From Caldilineaceae bacterium (GTDB lineage Bacteria; Chloroflexota; Anaerolineae; Caldilineales; Caldilineaceae), in contig JAHBVG010000004.1 in assembly GCA_019637695.1 (NCBI GenBank), positions 1 through 64,000 on the forward strand: DNA of 64,000 bases, read 5' to 3'. A program made the translations under genes and the position numbers. Below, piece by piece: positions 1 to 8,923 of the stretch (position 1 is its first letter; every line of letters begins with the position of its first letter). The notes under the pieces were generated by a model. The model was not told where the DNA came from and made no database searches. It worked only from the letters and a program-made list of their open reading frames with translations.

Positions 1-1
1 A

Positions 2-1408
2 TTGGCGAGGTTGCTCACGCCAGCGGATTTCGGTTTGATGAGTATGGCCGTTGTTGTCACTGGGTTCGCCCAGGCCTTTGCCGATTTTGGCCTGAGCAAT
101 GCGATTATCTACAAACAGGATGCCAGCCAAGAGCAACTTTCCACTCTCTACTGGCTCAATCTTTTGGTTGGGATATTGATTTTTGCCATCATTTGGTTGG
201 TAACCCCGCTGGTTGTCGCCTATTACCAGGAGTCCCGGCTGGTCTCTGTGCTTCAATGGAGTGCAGCAACCTTTTTGATCATCCCCATTGGCCAGCAATT
301 CGATAGTTTGCTACGTCGGGAATTACGCTTTCGCACCCAGGCCATCATTCAAATTGTTGCTCAGGGGGTCTATCTTGTCGCCAGTGTCTCGCTCGCCTGG
401 CTTGGGTATGGCGTCATGAGTCTGGTCTGGGGGCTGTTGGCCCGTGCTGGAATCACGGCTGCACTCCAGTTAGCGGTCGCCATCCGCAGCCACTGGTTGC
501 CCAAAGCGATCTTTCGCCTGCGCAATCTGGGTGAATTTGTTCGGTTTGGCTTCTTTCAAATGGGCGAACAATCCTTCGCCTATATTACCAACAACGTTGA
601 CTATCTGATCATTGGGCGATTCTTGGGGGCAGAGCCGCTGGGGTATTACACCCTCGCCTATAATTTGATGCGGCTGCCCCTCTCATTCCTAAATCCGATT
701 GTAACCTCTGTGGCCTTTCCCAGCTTTGCCAGGATGAAGGATGATCTCGAACGAATCCGCCAGGGCTATGCAAAGATCCTGCACTACTTAAGCGCTCTAG
801 TCCTCCCCCTAATGACCGGTCTTGCGCTCACAGCACCCATGTTGATCCCACTTCTTTACGGCGATCAATGGCTGCCAGCTGTACCGATCGTGCAGGTGTT
901 TGCCCTGTTAGGGGCCTGGCGGAGCCTGAGCAATCCAATTGGCTCACTATTGCTTGCCAGAGGACGGGCCGATTTGGGCTTTTATCTTAATGTTGCGAGA
1001 ATTTTCTTACTTATCATTGCTAATCTGATTGGTGTGCAATGGGGAGCGATTGGTGTTGCTATCAGTACCTGTGTGGCTGCGCTGGTTACCGCTCCACTGG
1101 TCTTTTATTTCCCCTATTATCTTGTGCAGTTCCCGATTGCTCGATGGTGGCGCTCCGTCCGCCTCTCCCTGTTGGCTGCGCTCGTACTCGTCGTCTTCTA
1201 CCTGGCCGCTTTCTGGTTGCTCAACTGGATTGTAACGGCTGTGGGTATCACGCTGACTTCGATCATAACGCTGGCTTTCATCGTTCCCTTGTCTGCCCTC
1301 AGCTATCTGGCGGTCCTCTGGCGGGTAGATAAAATGCTATTGATGGAGATTTGGGGTATACTCCGTCCTCGAACTTCGGTGCGTACGGAAGTAATTGCGC
1401 AGAGGTAA
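2..1408 (+). CDS. Wzx-type polysaccharide flippase, 5' end outside window
   Basis: Membrane protein of the MOP/MATE superfamily that flips lipid-linked oligosaccharide repeat units across the cytoplasmic membrane. The 468 visible residues are hydrophobic throughout, with about a dozen membrane segments. The opening LLTPADFG and following GLSNAIIYK pattern is typical of WzxC/lipopolysaccharide exporters, where it lies some 20-30 residues from the true N terminus; the frame is open to the window edge, so the start codon is missing. It ends 8 bp before the next gene's ATG and is probably co-transcribed with it. Family assignment is firm; the substrate cannot be read from sequence. Confidence 0.9.
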   Translation: MARLLTPADFGLMSMAVVVTGFAQAFADFGLSNAIIYKQDASQEQLSTLYWLNLLVGILIFAIIWLVTPLVVAYYQESRLVSVLQWSAATFLIIPIGQQFDSLLRRELRFRTQAIIQIVAQGVYLVASVSLAWLGYGVMSLVWGLLARAGITAALQLAVAIRSHWLPKAIFRLRNLGEFVRFGFFQMGEQSFAYITNNVDYLIIGRFLGAEPLGYYTLAYNLMRLPLSFLNPIVTSVAFPSFARMKDDLERIRQGYAKILHYLSALVLPLMTGLALTAPMLIPLLYGDQWLPAVPIVQVFALLGAWRSLSNPIGSLLLARGRADLGFYLNVARIFLLIIANLIGVQWGAIGVAISTCVAALVTAPLVFYFPYYLVQFPIARWWRSVRLSLLAALVLVVFYLAAFWLLNWIVTAVGITLTSIITLAFIVPLSALSYLAVLWRVDKMLLMEIWGILRPRTSVRTEVIAQR

Positions 1409-1416
1409 CTTTCGTT

Positions 1417-2616
1417 ATGTGGAAACCTGGAAACACTGCTGTTATACCTCCCTTGTTTCTTGCCGCCCTCTGTCTGGGGGCTATCATTGTTGGTACGCTG
1501 CGCAATGCTAACGGACAGGAGATGGGGATACGCAACCTTGCCTTCCTTGAATTGAACCGCTTCCTCTTCCAGCCTGCCCTCAGGTTAGACGAGTCGTTTG
1601 ACCGCGCACAGAGCTACTTCGACCAGGCTGCCGCCTATGATCCGGCCCGCTATCAGCCCTATCAACTGCGTTTGCAGGGGATGGGCAGAAGCCTGGCTGA
1701 AAATGATCTGCACGCGACTGGGGATGCAGTGGGGGACTATCTTCAGGCTCTGGCCCATGGTCCACTACAGGAGCGGGAAGAGATCACCCTGGCGTTGGCC
1801 GCCCTGCTCGAGGCTCGCACCCAGGGGGCAGGGGGCCGTTATCTCTACACAGACGTCAGCAATCCGCTTTCTCCTTTCCCGGTCGCCTTCAACCGCTGTG
1901 CGGACGTTGAATTGGCGGCGATCTACCTGAGCGAACGGCATGTCGCCACCCGGCAGCCGGTTCCTGTGGTCCTGGTCTGGCGGATGGTAACAGAAAGCGC
2001 CGAAGAGACCCACAAGGCCGCCAGCGCCAGCGCCAGACGGGATGGTTGGGCGATCTACAGCCAGGGGAATTTGCTTTTCCAGATCGGCAGTGTGAGGAAC
2101 CAGCTCTTTGACGGCGGTTTCGAGCAGACCCCCCTGCCGCGCCAGGGCTATCCCGGCAACCTGTTCCGTCCACTCTATGGCCGCCAGACCCACGAACATA
2201 CCCGGCTGCTCTATGAATTCCCGGATCTGGGGGCGAACATGATCTTACAATTGGACGGTAAAGGCGCGACGGCGGTTGGCCTGGGCAGCGATCCACTGGA
2301 AATCACTGACCCCGCCTCGCCCGCGGCCTATCTGATTTCGGGGCGCTACCGTAGCGAAGGCGAAGCCATGCCCCGCATTGGTATCCGCTGGTTGCTGCGC
2401 GATGCCCAGGGTTGGGGCGACAACGTCTCATCCTATGTGGTACAACAAGGGGCCGCAGAGTGGACTTCGTTCGCTGGCTTGCAGCTTCCCCATGCCCAGG
2501 CGGATACATTTCAGTATTGGGTTCTCAACGCCGATGCCAACTCGCAGTTGTACGTGGACAACCTGGGCCTTTTTCGCGTGCCGCTACCCTGTGCACCAGG
2601 CGAAACTGCCCCCTAG
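1417..2616 (+). CDS. Unknown membrane-anchored exported protein in polysaccharide locus
   Basis: Not recognised as a named family. The ATG at 1417 is preferred over upstream in-frame codons because it follows an AGAGG ribosome site overlapping the flippase stop and makes the hydrophobic stretch (about residues 8-26) an N-terminal signal anchor. The middle part (SYFDQAAAYDPARYQPYQLRLQ) resembles a TPR-like helical pair. The C-terminal ~150 residues look like a beta-sandwich carbohydrate-binding module (YLISGRYRSEG, then QLYVDNLGLF near the end), similar in pattern to CBM4/9-type folds. 399 aa. Its place between a flippase and a GT-C protein suggests a role in extracytoplasmic handling of glycan; this is inference. 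Confidence 0.75.
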   Translation: MWKPGNTAVIPPLFLAALCLGAIIVGTLRNANGQEMGIRNLAFLELNRFLFQPALRLDESFDRAQSYFDQAAAYDPARYQPYQLRLQGMGRSLAENDLHATGDAVGDYLQALAHGPLQEREEITLALAALLEARTQGAGGRYLYTDVSNPLSPFPVAFNRCADVELAAIYLSERHVATRQPVPVVLVWRMVTESAEETHKAASASARRDGWAIYSQGNLLFQIGSVRNQLFDGGFEQTPLPRQGYPGNLFRPLYGRQTHEHTRLLYEFPDLGANMILQLDGKGATAVGLGSDPLEITDPASPAAYLISGRYRSEGEAMPRIGIRWLLRDAQGWGDNVSSYVVQQGAAEWTSFAGLQLPHAQADTFQYWVLNADANSQLYVDNLGLFRVPLPCAPGETAP

Positions 2617-2637
2617 CCATAGATACGGATACCGATT

Positions 2638-4047
2638 GTGATCTCTTCTGCCCCCCCAAACACCCTCACATCTTCCCATCAGCCTGCTCGTTCCCGGGAT
2701 CCTCTCTATGTCCTGGGCAGAGGTGGGATCCTGCTGGCGAGCGGTGCGATTGGCCTTTTTACCATCCTGGAAGCCAGCCCGGCCATCTTCATCACCTTCT
2801 GCCTGTTTGGACTGGCCGGCTTCCTGATCAGCAGCCGCATGGGGGCAACTGCTGTCAACCTCTACTCGGTGGTCTACGCCTTCAGCGTCATTGCCGCCAT
2901 CTGGATCTACTATGTTTATCTGGACCGCTATGGAGTTCCCTACTACGCGGGCGGTTCCGACGATCTGCACTATGAAAACTGGGGTAGGGATACGGCCCAT
3001 TGGTTGGGTATCTTCGACTATGGGTCTATCCGTGGGACTTCTGTCTCGCCTTCACACAATTCGGTTGGTTACGTCTATCTGGTCAGTTTGCTCTACCGGC
3101 TTGGCGAACTCCTGGGCGGTTTTCACACTATGATTCCGCGTACGTTCAACGCCATGTTGCTGGGCCTGACCGCCGTGGTCTCCTATGGATTGGCCGCGCG
3201 TCTGCTCTTGCCGCGGCGAATGACCCTGATTGTGGGCCTGGCCGTGGGGTTGACGCCGATTATGGTCTACAACACAGTCCATACCTTCCGCGATGTGTGG
3301 ATGGCCCTGTTGCTGCTGGTCGCCGTCTACCTGTGGACACCGGATCTGGCCACCTCTCGCCCTGGTTCCCGGCTCTGGCGCTGGGCAATCACTCTATTTT
3401 TGGTACTCATTCTCTCTGAGTTTCGCTTTCTTCAATCCTTGATCCTGTTGGGCGTGGCCTTTGTGGGGGATGTCTTCGCAACACAGCGCTTATCACCTGT
3501 TCGCCAACGTCTCTATGCCATTTTTGCATTTATGGTAGCATTGGTTATGTTGGTGTTACTGAGAGAAGAAATCCTTGGTATTTCAGATCGGTTGAGCTAC
3601 TCCCAGGAAAATTATGCGAACTACCGCACAGGCATGGCCGATGGATTGTCTTCCTATGTTTTCAACGCCTCCCCGCCGTTGGGATATGTCCTGCGCATTG
3701 GCTACGCGGTGATCACCCCACTGCCAATCCCCAGCACACAACTGGACCGGCTCTGGCTGTCGGTGGGAACCCTGCTCCAGTTTGCGTTTCTGCCCTTCGT
3801 TGGGCTGGGTCTCTTGTGGGCGATCAAGCGCCGCTATACCTGGCCCATGTTGGCCGCTTTTGGCGTGCTGTTCGGCGGCATGGCCTTTTTCACCTTTACC
3901 GGTCGCCATATTGTGCAATTTTATCCCTATGGCATTCTCCTCGCTGCGCTGGGCTATCTGCACTATCGTCGCTATCGCTACCTGATCTGGCTACTCCTGG
4001 GCTGGGGTGGGGTAGGATTGGCCGTTGTCTATATGCTGCTGAGATAG
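2638..4047 (+). CDS. GT-C fold (GT39/ArnT-like) membrane glycosyltransferase
   Basis: Polytopic membrane protein of 469 aa, probably using a polyprenyl-phosphate sugar on the outer face of the membrane. It starts with GTG at 2638, 21 bp after the previous stop. After two or three membrane segments it has an extracytoplasmic loop with the acidic pair GGSDDLHY (Asp108-Asp109), the position where GT-C enzymes keep their catalytic or metal-binding acids, followed by many more helices. Similarity is to the PMT/ArnT-like superfamily at the level of architecture; the exact family is uncertain. It sits with a flippase and a beta-helix protein, consistent with modification of the glycan after flipping. 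Confidence 0.75.
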   Translation: MISSAPPNTLTSSHQPARSRDPLYVLGRGGILLASGAIGLFTILEASPAIFITFCLFGLAGFLISSRMGATAVNLYSVVYAFSVIAAIWIYYVYLDRYGVPYYAGGSDDLHYENWGRDTAHWLGIFDYGSIRGTSVSPSHNSVGYVYLVSLLYRLGELLGGFHTMIPRTFNAMLLGLTAVVSYGLAARLLLPRRMTLIVGLAVGLTPIMVYNTVHTFRDVWMALLLLVAVYLWTPDLATSRPGSRLWRWAITLFLVLILSEFRFLQSLILLGVAFVGDVFATQRLSPVRQRLYAIFAFMVALVMLVLLREEILGISDRLSYSQENYANYRTGMADGLSSYVFNASPPLGYVLRIGYAVITPLPIPSTQLDRLWLSVGTLLQFAFLPFVGLGLLWAIKRRYTWPMLAAFGVLFGGMAFFTFTGRHIVQFYPYGILLAALGYLHYRRYRYLIWLLLGWGGVGLAVVYMLLR

Positions 4048-4057
4048 AAGGTACATT

Positions 4058-5875
4058 ATGGGTATTTCCTATGCTGGGCTTCTCATTCTATCCACCCTCT
4101 TCATCGCCACCTACTCATACTGGCAGCCGATGCCAACCGGGGCGTCTGCAAGTTCAACCAACCCGAGATTCTATCAACCCGCCGATGCTGCCAACCCCTC
4201 TTACTTCCAGGCTGAACGGTATGGGCTACAGGTGGGGCGAAACGTTTCCCCAGAAGTTCAGGCTGCCAATACGGCGGCTATCCAGCGTGCGGTGGAAGAG
4301 GCGGGCCTGGCAGGCGGTGGGGTGGTATTGCTGCCACCCGGTCCAATCGAATTGAACACCTTGATCCTCAACCGGTTCCCCAACCATGTCCACATCGTCG
4401 GCGCAGGCCGTGATATTACTGTGCTTTACCCGCAAGAGGATATTGTGCGTGGACAATTTGTCATCAACGGCGAGCGCGAGGCTGCCACGACTTTCCTGAT
4501 GGCGAATGGGGATGGCAGCGATCTGCGTCTACGTGTCCACGATGCTTCGCTTTTTACGCCGGGCAGCCTGGTCCGCATCCGCGACCTGAGTACAGATCCC
4601 CTGGGCAATGGGTCCTGGCCCTACGATCCACGGCCCAGACTGAACAATGGGGAATTTGTGACCGTCCATGCGGTGGATGGAGATCTGAATGAGCTTCATC
4701 TGGTAACGCCGCTCCAATCTTCCCAGAATTATCGGGTGCGCGCCACCGATGTGGCCGATCCTGGGAGCGTGCAGGGGGATACAGAGGTTCCCCTGGTTGA
4801 CACAACGGGCTATCATACCGGCACTGAAGTGGTCATCCTCCAGAATAGCTCGATCCCCCATCTGGCAAAAATTGTCTCCATGCGCGACAATCTGCTCACA
4901 ATCGATTCGCCACTCACAGCAGATGTAGACGCCGGACAGCCTGTTATGGTCCACATCCAGCTACGCGCGCACGACGCCGCCAGAGGTGTACGCGTGGCTG
5001 GCCTGAGTATTCACGTGACGAAAGAGAACTCCGGCGGTCTTATCCTCTCCCATGTGGATAGATTTTCAATTGAGCAGGTTGCCGTCTATGGGGCTGGCTG
5101 GTCTGGGATCTGGCTATCTGACTGTACCAATGGCAATGTGTCGGGGTTTTATATTGAAGGCGGGGACGCACACCCCAATACAGGCACAGGATATGGGCTG
5201 CAAACCTACCACTGCCAATGGGTTGATATTCACAGTGGGATTGTGCGCGGTCAGCGCCGCGCCATTGACATCAGCGGGGAACATCCCAGCCGCTATGTTC
5301 ACGTGCGCGACAACATCTTGGAAGGGAGCGTCCTGGTTCCACGGGCCACCGTAGCCGGTACCCACGGCACTGCCGAGTATTGTGATTTTACAAACAATAT
5401 AATTATGGGTGGTCAGAATGGGGGGCTTTTAATTCGAGGCAACCACATTACCATTCAGGGCAACTCGTTTGTGGGTACGCATCTGGCTGCCATTGTATTC
5501 GCAGACGGCGCCCAGTGGAGTGTGTTGGGGAATGTCCTCCAGGGCATGAAGCGATGGAGCGTGGACAGTGGGGGGCGCTATGTAGGCGAGTTTATCCGCC
5601 TGTCATCTCCGCGCGCCAGGCATCTGATCAGCCAGGGCAACACAGCCTATGTAGATGACAATTATTTACGGGTGACGCCCAGTGTAAGAGAAGCGGTTGT
5701 CTGGAGCGCAGACAACATCATCTTCCGGCTCAGGAATCGCTCTGTGGTCGAGATTGCCGAAGGAGCCTCCATTCGCCTCTCGTTAGATTCGCGGATCACC
5801 AATTTCGGGCAGATCTACTCGGGGGCTGGAGAGGTATTGCCCGATCATTCTAGAGTGGTATGGCCTGCTGAATAG
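4058..5875 (+). CDS. Secreted right-handed beta-helix (pectate lyase-like) protein
   Basis: 605 aa protein with an N-terminal hydrophobic segment (about residues 3-18) for export. The front region NTAAIQRAVEEA...GGGVVLLPPG is the classic pre-helix of Pectate_lyase_3/polysaccharide lyase-type beta-helix proteins, and the region from about residue 300 to 500 repeats short turns such as GLILSHVDRFSIEQVAVYGAGWSG with N and G ladders. An AGAAGG ribosome site precedes the ATG by about 7 bp. Family members cleave, epimerise or bind polysaccharide outside the cytoplasm; which one applies here is not visible. It is the last gene before a palindromic spacer element. Confidence 0.85.
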   Translation: MGISYAGLLILSTLFIATYSYWQPMPTGASASSTNPRFYQPADAANPSYFQAERYGLQVGRNVSPEVQAANTAAIQRAVEEAGLAGGGVVLLPPGPIELNTLILNRFPNHVHIVGAGRDITVLYPQEDIVRGQFVINGEREAATTFLMANGDGSDLRLRVHDASLFTPGSLVRIRDLSTDPLGNGSWPYDPRPRLNNGEFVTVHAVDGDLNELHLVTPLQSSQNYRVRATDVADPGSVQGDTEVPLVDTTGYHTGTEVVILQNSSIPHLAKIVSMRDNLLTIDSPLTADVDAGQPVMVHIQLRAHDAARGVRVAGLSIHVTKENSGGLILSHVDRFSIEQVAVYGAGWSGIWLSDCTNGNVSGFYIEGGDAHPNTGTGYGLQTYHCQWVDIHSGIVRGQRRAIDISGEHPSRYVHVRDNILEGSVLVPRATVAGTHGTAEYCDFTNNIIMGGQNGGLLIRGNHITIQGNSFVGTHLAAIVFADGAQWSVLGNVLQGMKRWSVDSGGRYVGEFIRLSSPRARHLISQGNTAYVDDNYLRVTPSVREAVVWSADNIIFRLRNRSVVEIAEGASIRLSLDSRITNFGQIYSGAGEVLPDHSRVVWPAE

Positions 5876-5887
5876 CCGAAAACAAAA

Positions 5888-5980
5888 GTAACTATACAGC
5901 CGCAGGTGCGACGCACTGGCCAAAATCAGATGCGAATGCCGGGTGTTCTCCTGGCCAGTACGTCGCACCTGTACAGTTAC
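5888..5980. repeat. MITE-like palindromic element flanked by 8-bp direct repeats
   Basis: Left arm 5888-5921 and right arm 5953-5980 are inverted copies (outer GTAACT, inner AGGTGCGACG, then ACTGGCC) with a 6-nt length difference and a 31-nt loop. The element is bounded on both sides by AAACAAAA (5880-5887 and 5981-5988). The flanking repeat is low complexity, so its value as a target duplication is limited. The AGGTGCG/CGCACCT core also occurs in the inner palindrome at 60520-60597. It lies between two plus-strand genes and could also act as an RNA hairpin. Confidence 0.65.
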
Positions 5981-6060
5981 AAACAAAAAGGGAAAGGTCA
6001 ACCAGATTCACGGAGTCTGTGCGATTTGTACCTTGCCACATAGCTTTGCAGAGATCACCG

Positions 6061-7221
6061 ATGAACGTCTTGATGTTGATTAACACGCCTGGTTTAGATT
6101 ACGATGACCGCTTGCGCAAAGAGGTTCTCTCCTTGCGGGAGTCAGGCTGTCAGGTTGCAATTGTGGCCCTGGAATACGCCAATCAAGCAGATGAGAAGAA
6201 GGTCTATGGCGGGATAGAGGCCACTACCCTGCGGCTGCGGTCACGCAACTGGTTTCCCCGCGCCCAGGGACTGGCAGTTAAAACAGCCGAACTCTATGGG
6301 CACTTCCTGGCGCAGGTGTTGCGTCAAAAGCCAGAGATCGCCTGGATCCATAATCTGGAACTGCTTGGGCTGGTGCCGCTATTGGCCTTGCTGTGCCGCC
6401 TGGGCGTGATTGGTCGGTTAATCTGGGATCAACACGAGTTGCCATCCGATGCCAGGATAGACAATCGGTTTTTCATGCGCTTATTAGCCTTCTGCATGAA
6501 CCTGTGCGATGCAGTGGTGATGGCCAACCCACAACGCTATCAGCTAATCCAGTCTCGCCTCGAACATCCCCTACGCACGCCTGTGTATGTATTGGACAAT
6601 TATCCGGATCGCACATTTATTGAAACCCCGCCCACCGGTTTACCTGCCGAGATCAGCCAATGGCTGGCTGGCTCCGACTTTGTGTTGGCCCAGGGTGGCG
6701 CCAGCCCGGGTCGTTACCTTCGGGAATTGGCCCAAGCCATTCTGTCGTTAGAGAGCATCAAAATGGTGGTGATTGGGCCGCACCAACAGGGGGATCTGGA
6801 ATTCCTGGATGATCGCTTTGGCGCCCAGTGGCGACAACGCATCCTCTTCACTGGATTTGTGCCCCAGATGGACATTATCCCTTTCATCGACCATGCACTG
6901 GTGAGCGTGGTCTTCTATCAAATCACGACGGCCAATAGTCGGCTCTGTGCGCCGAACCGGCTCTATCAGGCGATTGGGCGCGGCACTCCTGTATTGGTGG
7001 GCAATAACCCCCCGATGGCCGCAGTCGTAGAGCAGTGGCAGTGTGGGGTTGTGCTTTCCGATGACGGCAGGAATGTCGCAGAGATTGTGCGTGGCTTGAC
7101 AGCTATCTCTACCTCTGCTGCTGATCTTCGCCGGAACGCTGAACGGGCGCGCGCTTCGATGTTGTGGGAGACCCAACTGGACGTGTTTGAAAAATTGTTG
7201 GGAGAACAGCATGGCTCCTGA
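6061..7221 (+). CDS. Family 4-like glycosyltransferase
   Basis: 386 aa from ATG 6061; an upstream GTG at 6019 is in frame but would add an untypical leader. The N-terminal MNVLMLINTPGLDYDDRLRKE followed by SLRESG is a GT-B Rossmann start, and the C-terminal half carries the donor-site pattern (VLAQGGASPGRYL, VVIGPHQQGDLEFL, then LYQAIGRGTPVLVGNNP). It is expected to add one sugar from a nucleotide donor on the cytoplasmic face during repeat-unit assembly. Its last codons overlap the next gene's start by 11 bp, so both are translated from one message. Donor and acceptor are unknown. Confidence 0.85.
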   Translation: MNVLMLINTPGLDYDDRLRKEVLSLRESGCQVAIVALEYANQADEKKVYGGIEATTLRLRSRNWFPRAQGLAVKTAELYGHFLAQVLRQKPEIAWIHNLELLGLVPLLALLCRLGVIGRLIWDQHELPSDARIDNRFFMRLLAFCMNLCDAVVMANPQRYQLIQSRLEHPLRTPVYVLDNYPDRTFIETPPTGLPAEISQWLAGSDFVLAQGGASPGRYLRELAQAILSLESIKMVVIGPHQQGDLEFLDDRFGAQWRQRILFTGFVPQMDIIPFIDHALVSVVFYQITTANSRLCAPNRLYQAIGRGTPVLVGNNPPMAAVVEQWQCGVVLSDDGRNVAEIVRGLTAISTSAADLRRNAERARASMLWETQLDVFEKLLGEQHGS

Positions 7222-8080
7222 CCCTGCTCGACCATATACACAATTGATCATCACTGCGGACGATTTTGGAAGCTCACCAGAGGTCAATGAGGCGATCCGC
7301 CGCTGCGCTACATTGGGAATCGTGACCAGCACCAGCGTGATGGTGAATATGCCTTATGCTGATGAGGATGTGAAGAATCTACAAACCGTCTGCCCGAATT
7401 TGAGTATCGGATTGCACCTTAACCTCACCAGCGGGCGTCCGTTGTCTGCTCCGGGAGAGATCCCCAGCCTGGTAGACAGAGACGGCAATTTTTTCGATGG
7501 CAGCGCGTTTGAGCGCGGACTGTTGAGCGGTCGAGTCGATAGACGACACCTTCAGCGCGAAATCGATGCCCAACTGGCTGCGTTGCAAGAACGGGTTGAG
7601 AGGATCACCCACGTTGATTCGCACAAACATATCCATCGTTATCCACCCGTCCTCGCTGTCCTGTTGTCAACTGGGCAACATCGGGGCGTTACAAAGGTAC
7701 GCACCAATCACCGCCGTTACATCAGTTCAACGGTGACTGCTGTGGCTGGTTGGCAAAACCTGGGTCGTCACCTTTTGCGCAGCCCTGCCTCCATTCCGGG
7801 GATTGGGCTGAAATTGATGCAGCAGTGGTTTATCCGCAAATATGCTTTCACATCGCCAGATGCTCTCGTAACCCCTATTCCCAGGATTCCACCTGGCGGG
7901 GATGTAACGAACGCGCTGGACGCCTGGGCCCGTACCTTTACACGACTGCCGGGCGGTATTTTCGAGGCAAATTTCCATCCAGGCGGTGTGGCTGGGGAGG
8001 AAGAGTTGCTCTGTCATCCACGATTACGGGAGCAGCTTGGGGATGTGCGTCTGATCGGTTATCGGGATCTGAAGAATTGA
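7211..8080 (+). CDS. YdjC/ChbG/HpnK-type carbohydrate deacetylase
   Basis: 289 aa. The ATG at 7211 has GGAGAA just upstream and overlaps the previous stop; the in-frame TTG at 7187 is less likely. Family signature residues are present: LIITADDFG at the N terminus (metal Asp), GLHLNL (His), and VDSHKHIHRYPPV (His pair), all expected metal or catalytic positions of this deacetylase fold. Characterised relatives remove N-acetyl groups from chito-oligosaccharides or a hopanoid precursor. In a glycan locus it probably deacetylates an amino sugar or a lipid-linked intermediate; that substrate is inferred. Confidence 0.88.
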   Translation: MAPDPARPYTQLIITADDFGSSPEVNEAIRRCATLGIVTSTSVMVNMPYADEDVKNLQTVCPNLSIGLHLNLTSGRPLSAPGEIPSLVDRDGNFFDGSAFERGLLSGRVDRRHLQREIDAQLAALQERVERITHVDSHKHIHRYPPVLAVLLSTGQHRGVTKVRTNHRRYISSTVTAVAGWQNLGRHLLRSPASIPGIGLKLMQQWFIRKYAFTSPDALVTPIPRIPPGGDVTNALDAWARTFTRLPGGIFEANFHPGGVAGEEELLCHPRLREQLGDVRLIGYRDLKN

Positions 8081-8102
8081 CATCGGCTGAGGAGAGCCAA
8101 TT

Positions 8103-8804
8103 ATGTCGCCAAAACAATCTTTCGATGTTTCCAAGATCAATATTGGGTGCGGGTCGGTGGCGGCAGATGGGTGGCTGAATATTGATAAATCGCCCAATGC
8201 CTGGCTGGCCAAACACAGGACCATCCGAAGCCTGTTGATTGCCTTGAAGGTCGCCCCGAAATCAACCCAGGAGGCTCAATACCGCTCCGACATTGAACTG
8301 TTGGACATCCATAAAAAGCCGTTGCCGGTTGCTGATGGTTCGGTGGAATGGATATACACATCGCACCTGATCGGCTCGATGAACCGCGCCCAGGCACTCA
8401 AGTTGATGAAGGAGTGTTCGCGGGTTTTACGACCAGGAGGGCGGCTGCGCATTGTCACGCCCGATCTGGAGAAGGTAGCGCAAGACTGGCTCAATAAAAT
8501 TCAGGCCTACTTCCAACAGGATCGTGCCTACTTTACCGATTGCACCGATCAGAACGTGGCTATCGGCGACTGTTTTGTAGAATCGATGAACTTAAAGCTT
8601 TTTACGGGGACCAGTATGAATAAGATACAGAAAGCCTTCCATTATCCGGTTCAGTATATCTATGATTTTGACTCTTTGGAATTGCTGCTTCATCAAGCAG
8701 GGTTTGGTCGGGTTGAAAAATCTGACTACCGTCAAAGCGCAATGCCTGATGTTGAACAGTTGGATGTCCGCCCTGGCTCGTTGTATGTTGAAGCGATCAA
8801 ATAG
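8103..8804 (+). CDS. Class I SAM-dependent methyltransferase
   Basis: 233 aa, ATG 8103 with a GAGGAGAG site upstream. The fold is shown by motif I (KINIGCG), motif II-like LDIHKKPLPVADGSVEWI, and RVLRPGGRLRIVTPD, the usual Methyltransf_11 order. Such proteins are common in O-antigen loci, where they methylate sugar hydroxyls or act on lipid intermediates, and some have lost activity. Co-directional with the deacetylase 22 bp upstream. The region after it drops in GC content. Confidence 0.85.
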   Translation: MSPKQSFDVSKINIGCGSVAADGWLNIDKSPNAWLAKHRTIRSLLIALKVAPKSTQEAQYRSDIELLDIHKKPLPVADGSVEWIYTSHLIGSMNRAQALKLMKECSRVLRPGGRLRIVTPDLEKVAQDWLNKIQAYFQQDRAYFTDCTDQNVAIGDCFVESMNLKLFTGTSMNKIQKAFHYPVQYIYDFDSLELLLHQAGFGRVEKSDYRQSAMPDVEQLDVRPGSLYVEAIK

Positions 8805-8923
8805 ATAGCTACCAACTCATATATCCCCTACCTTCACCATATTTATATCCAAGACTTTCCAGTACGCCCGATTCTGAAGCTGAAACGTACGCTAGAGGAT
8901 AGGATATCGATGTCAGAAAGTAT

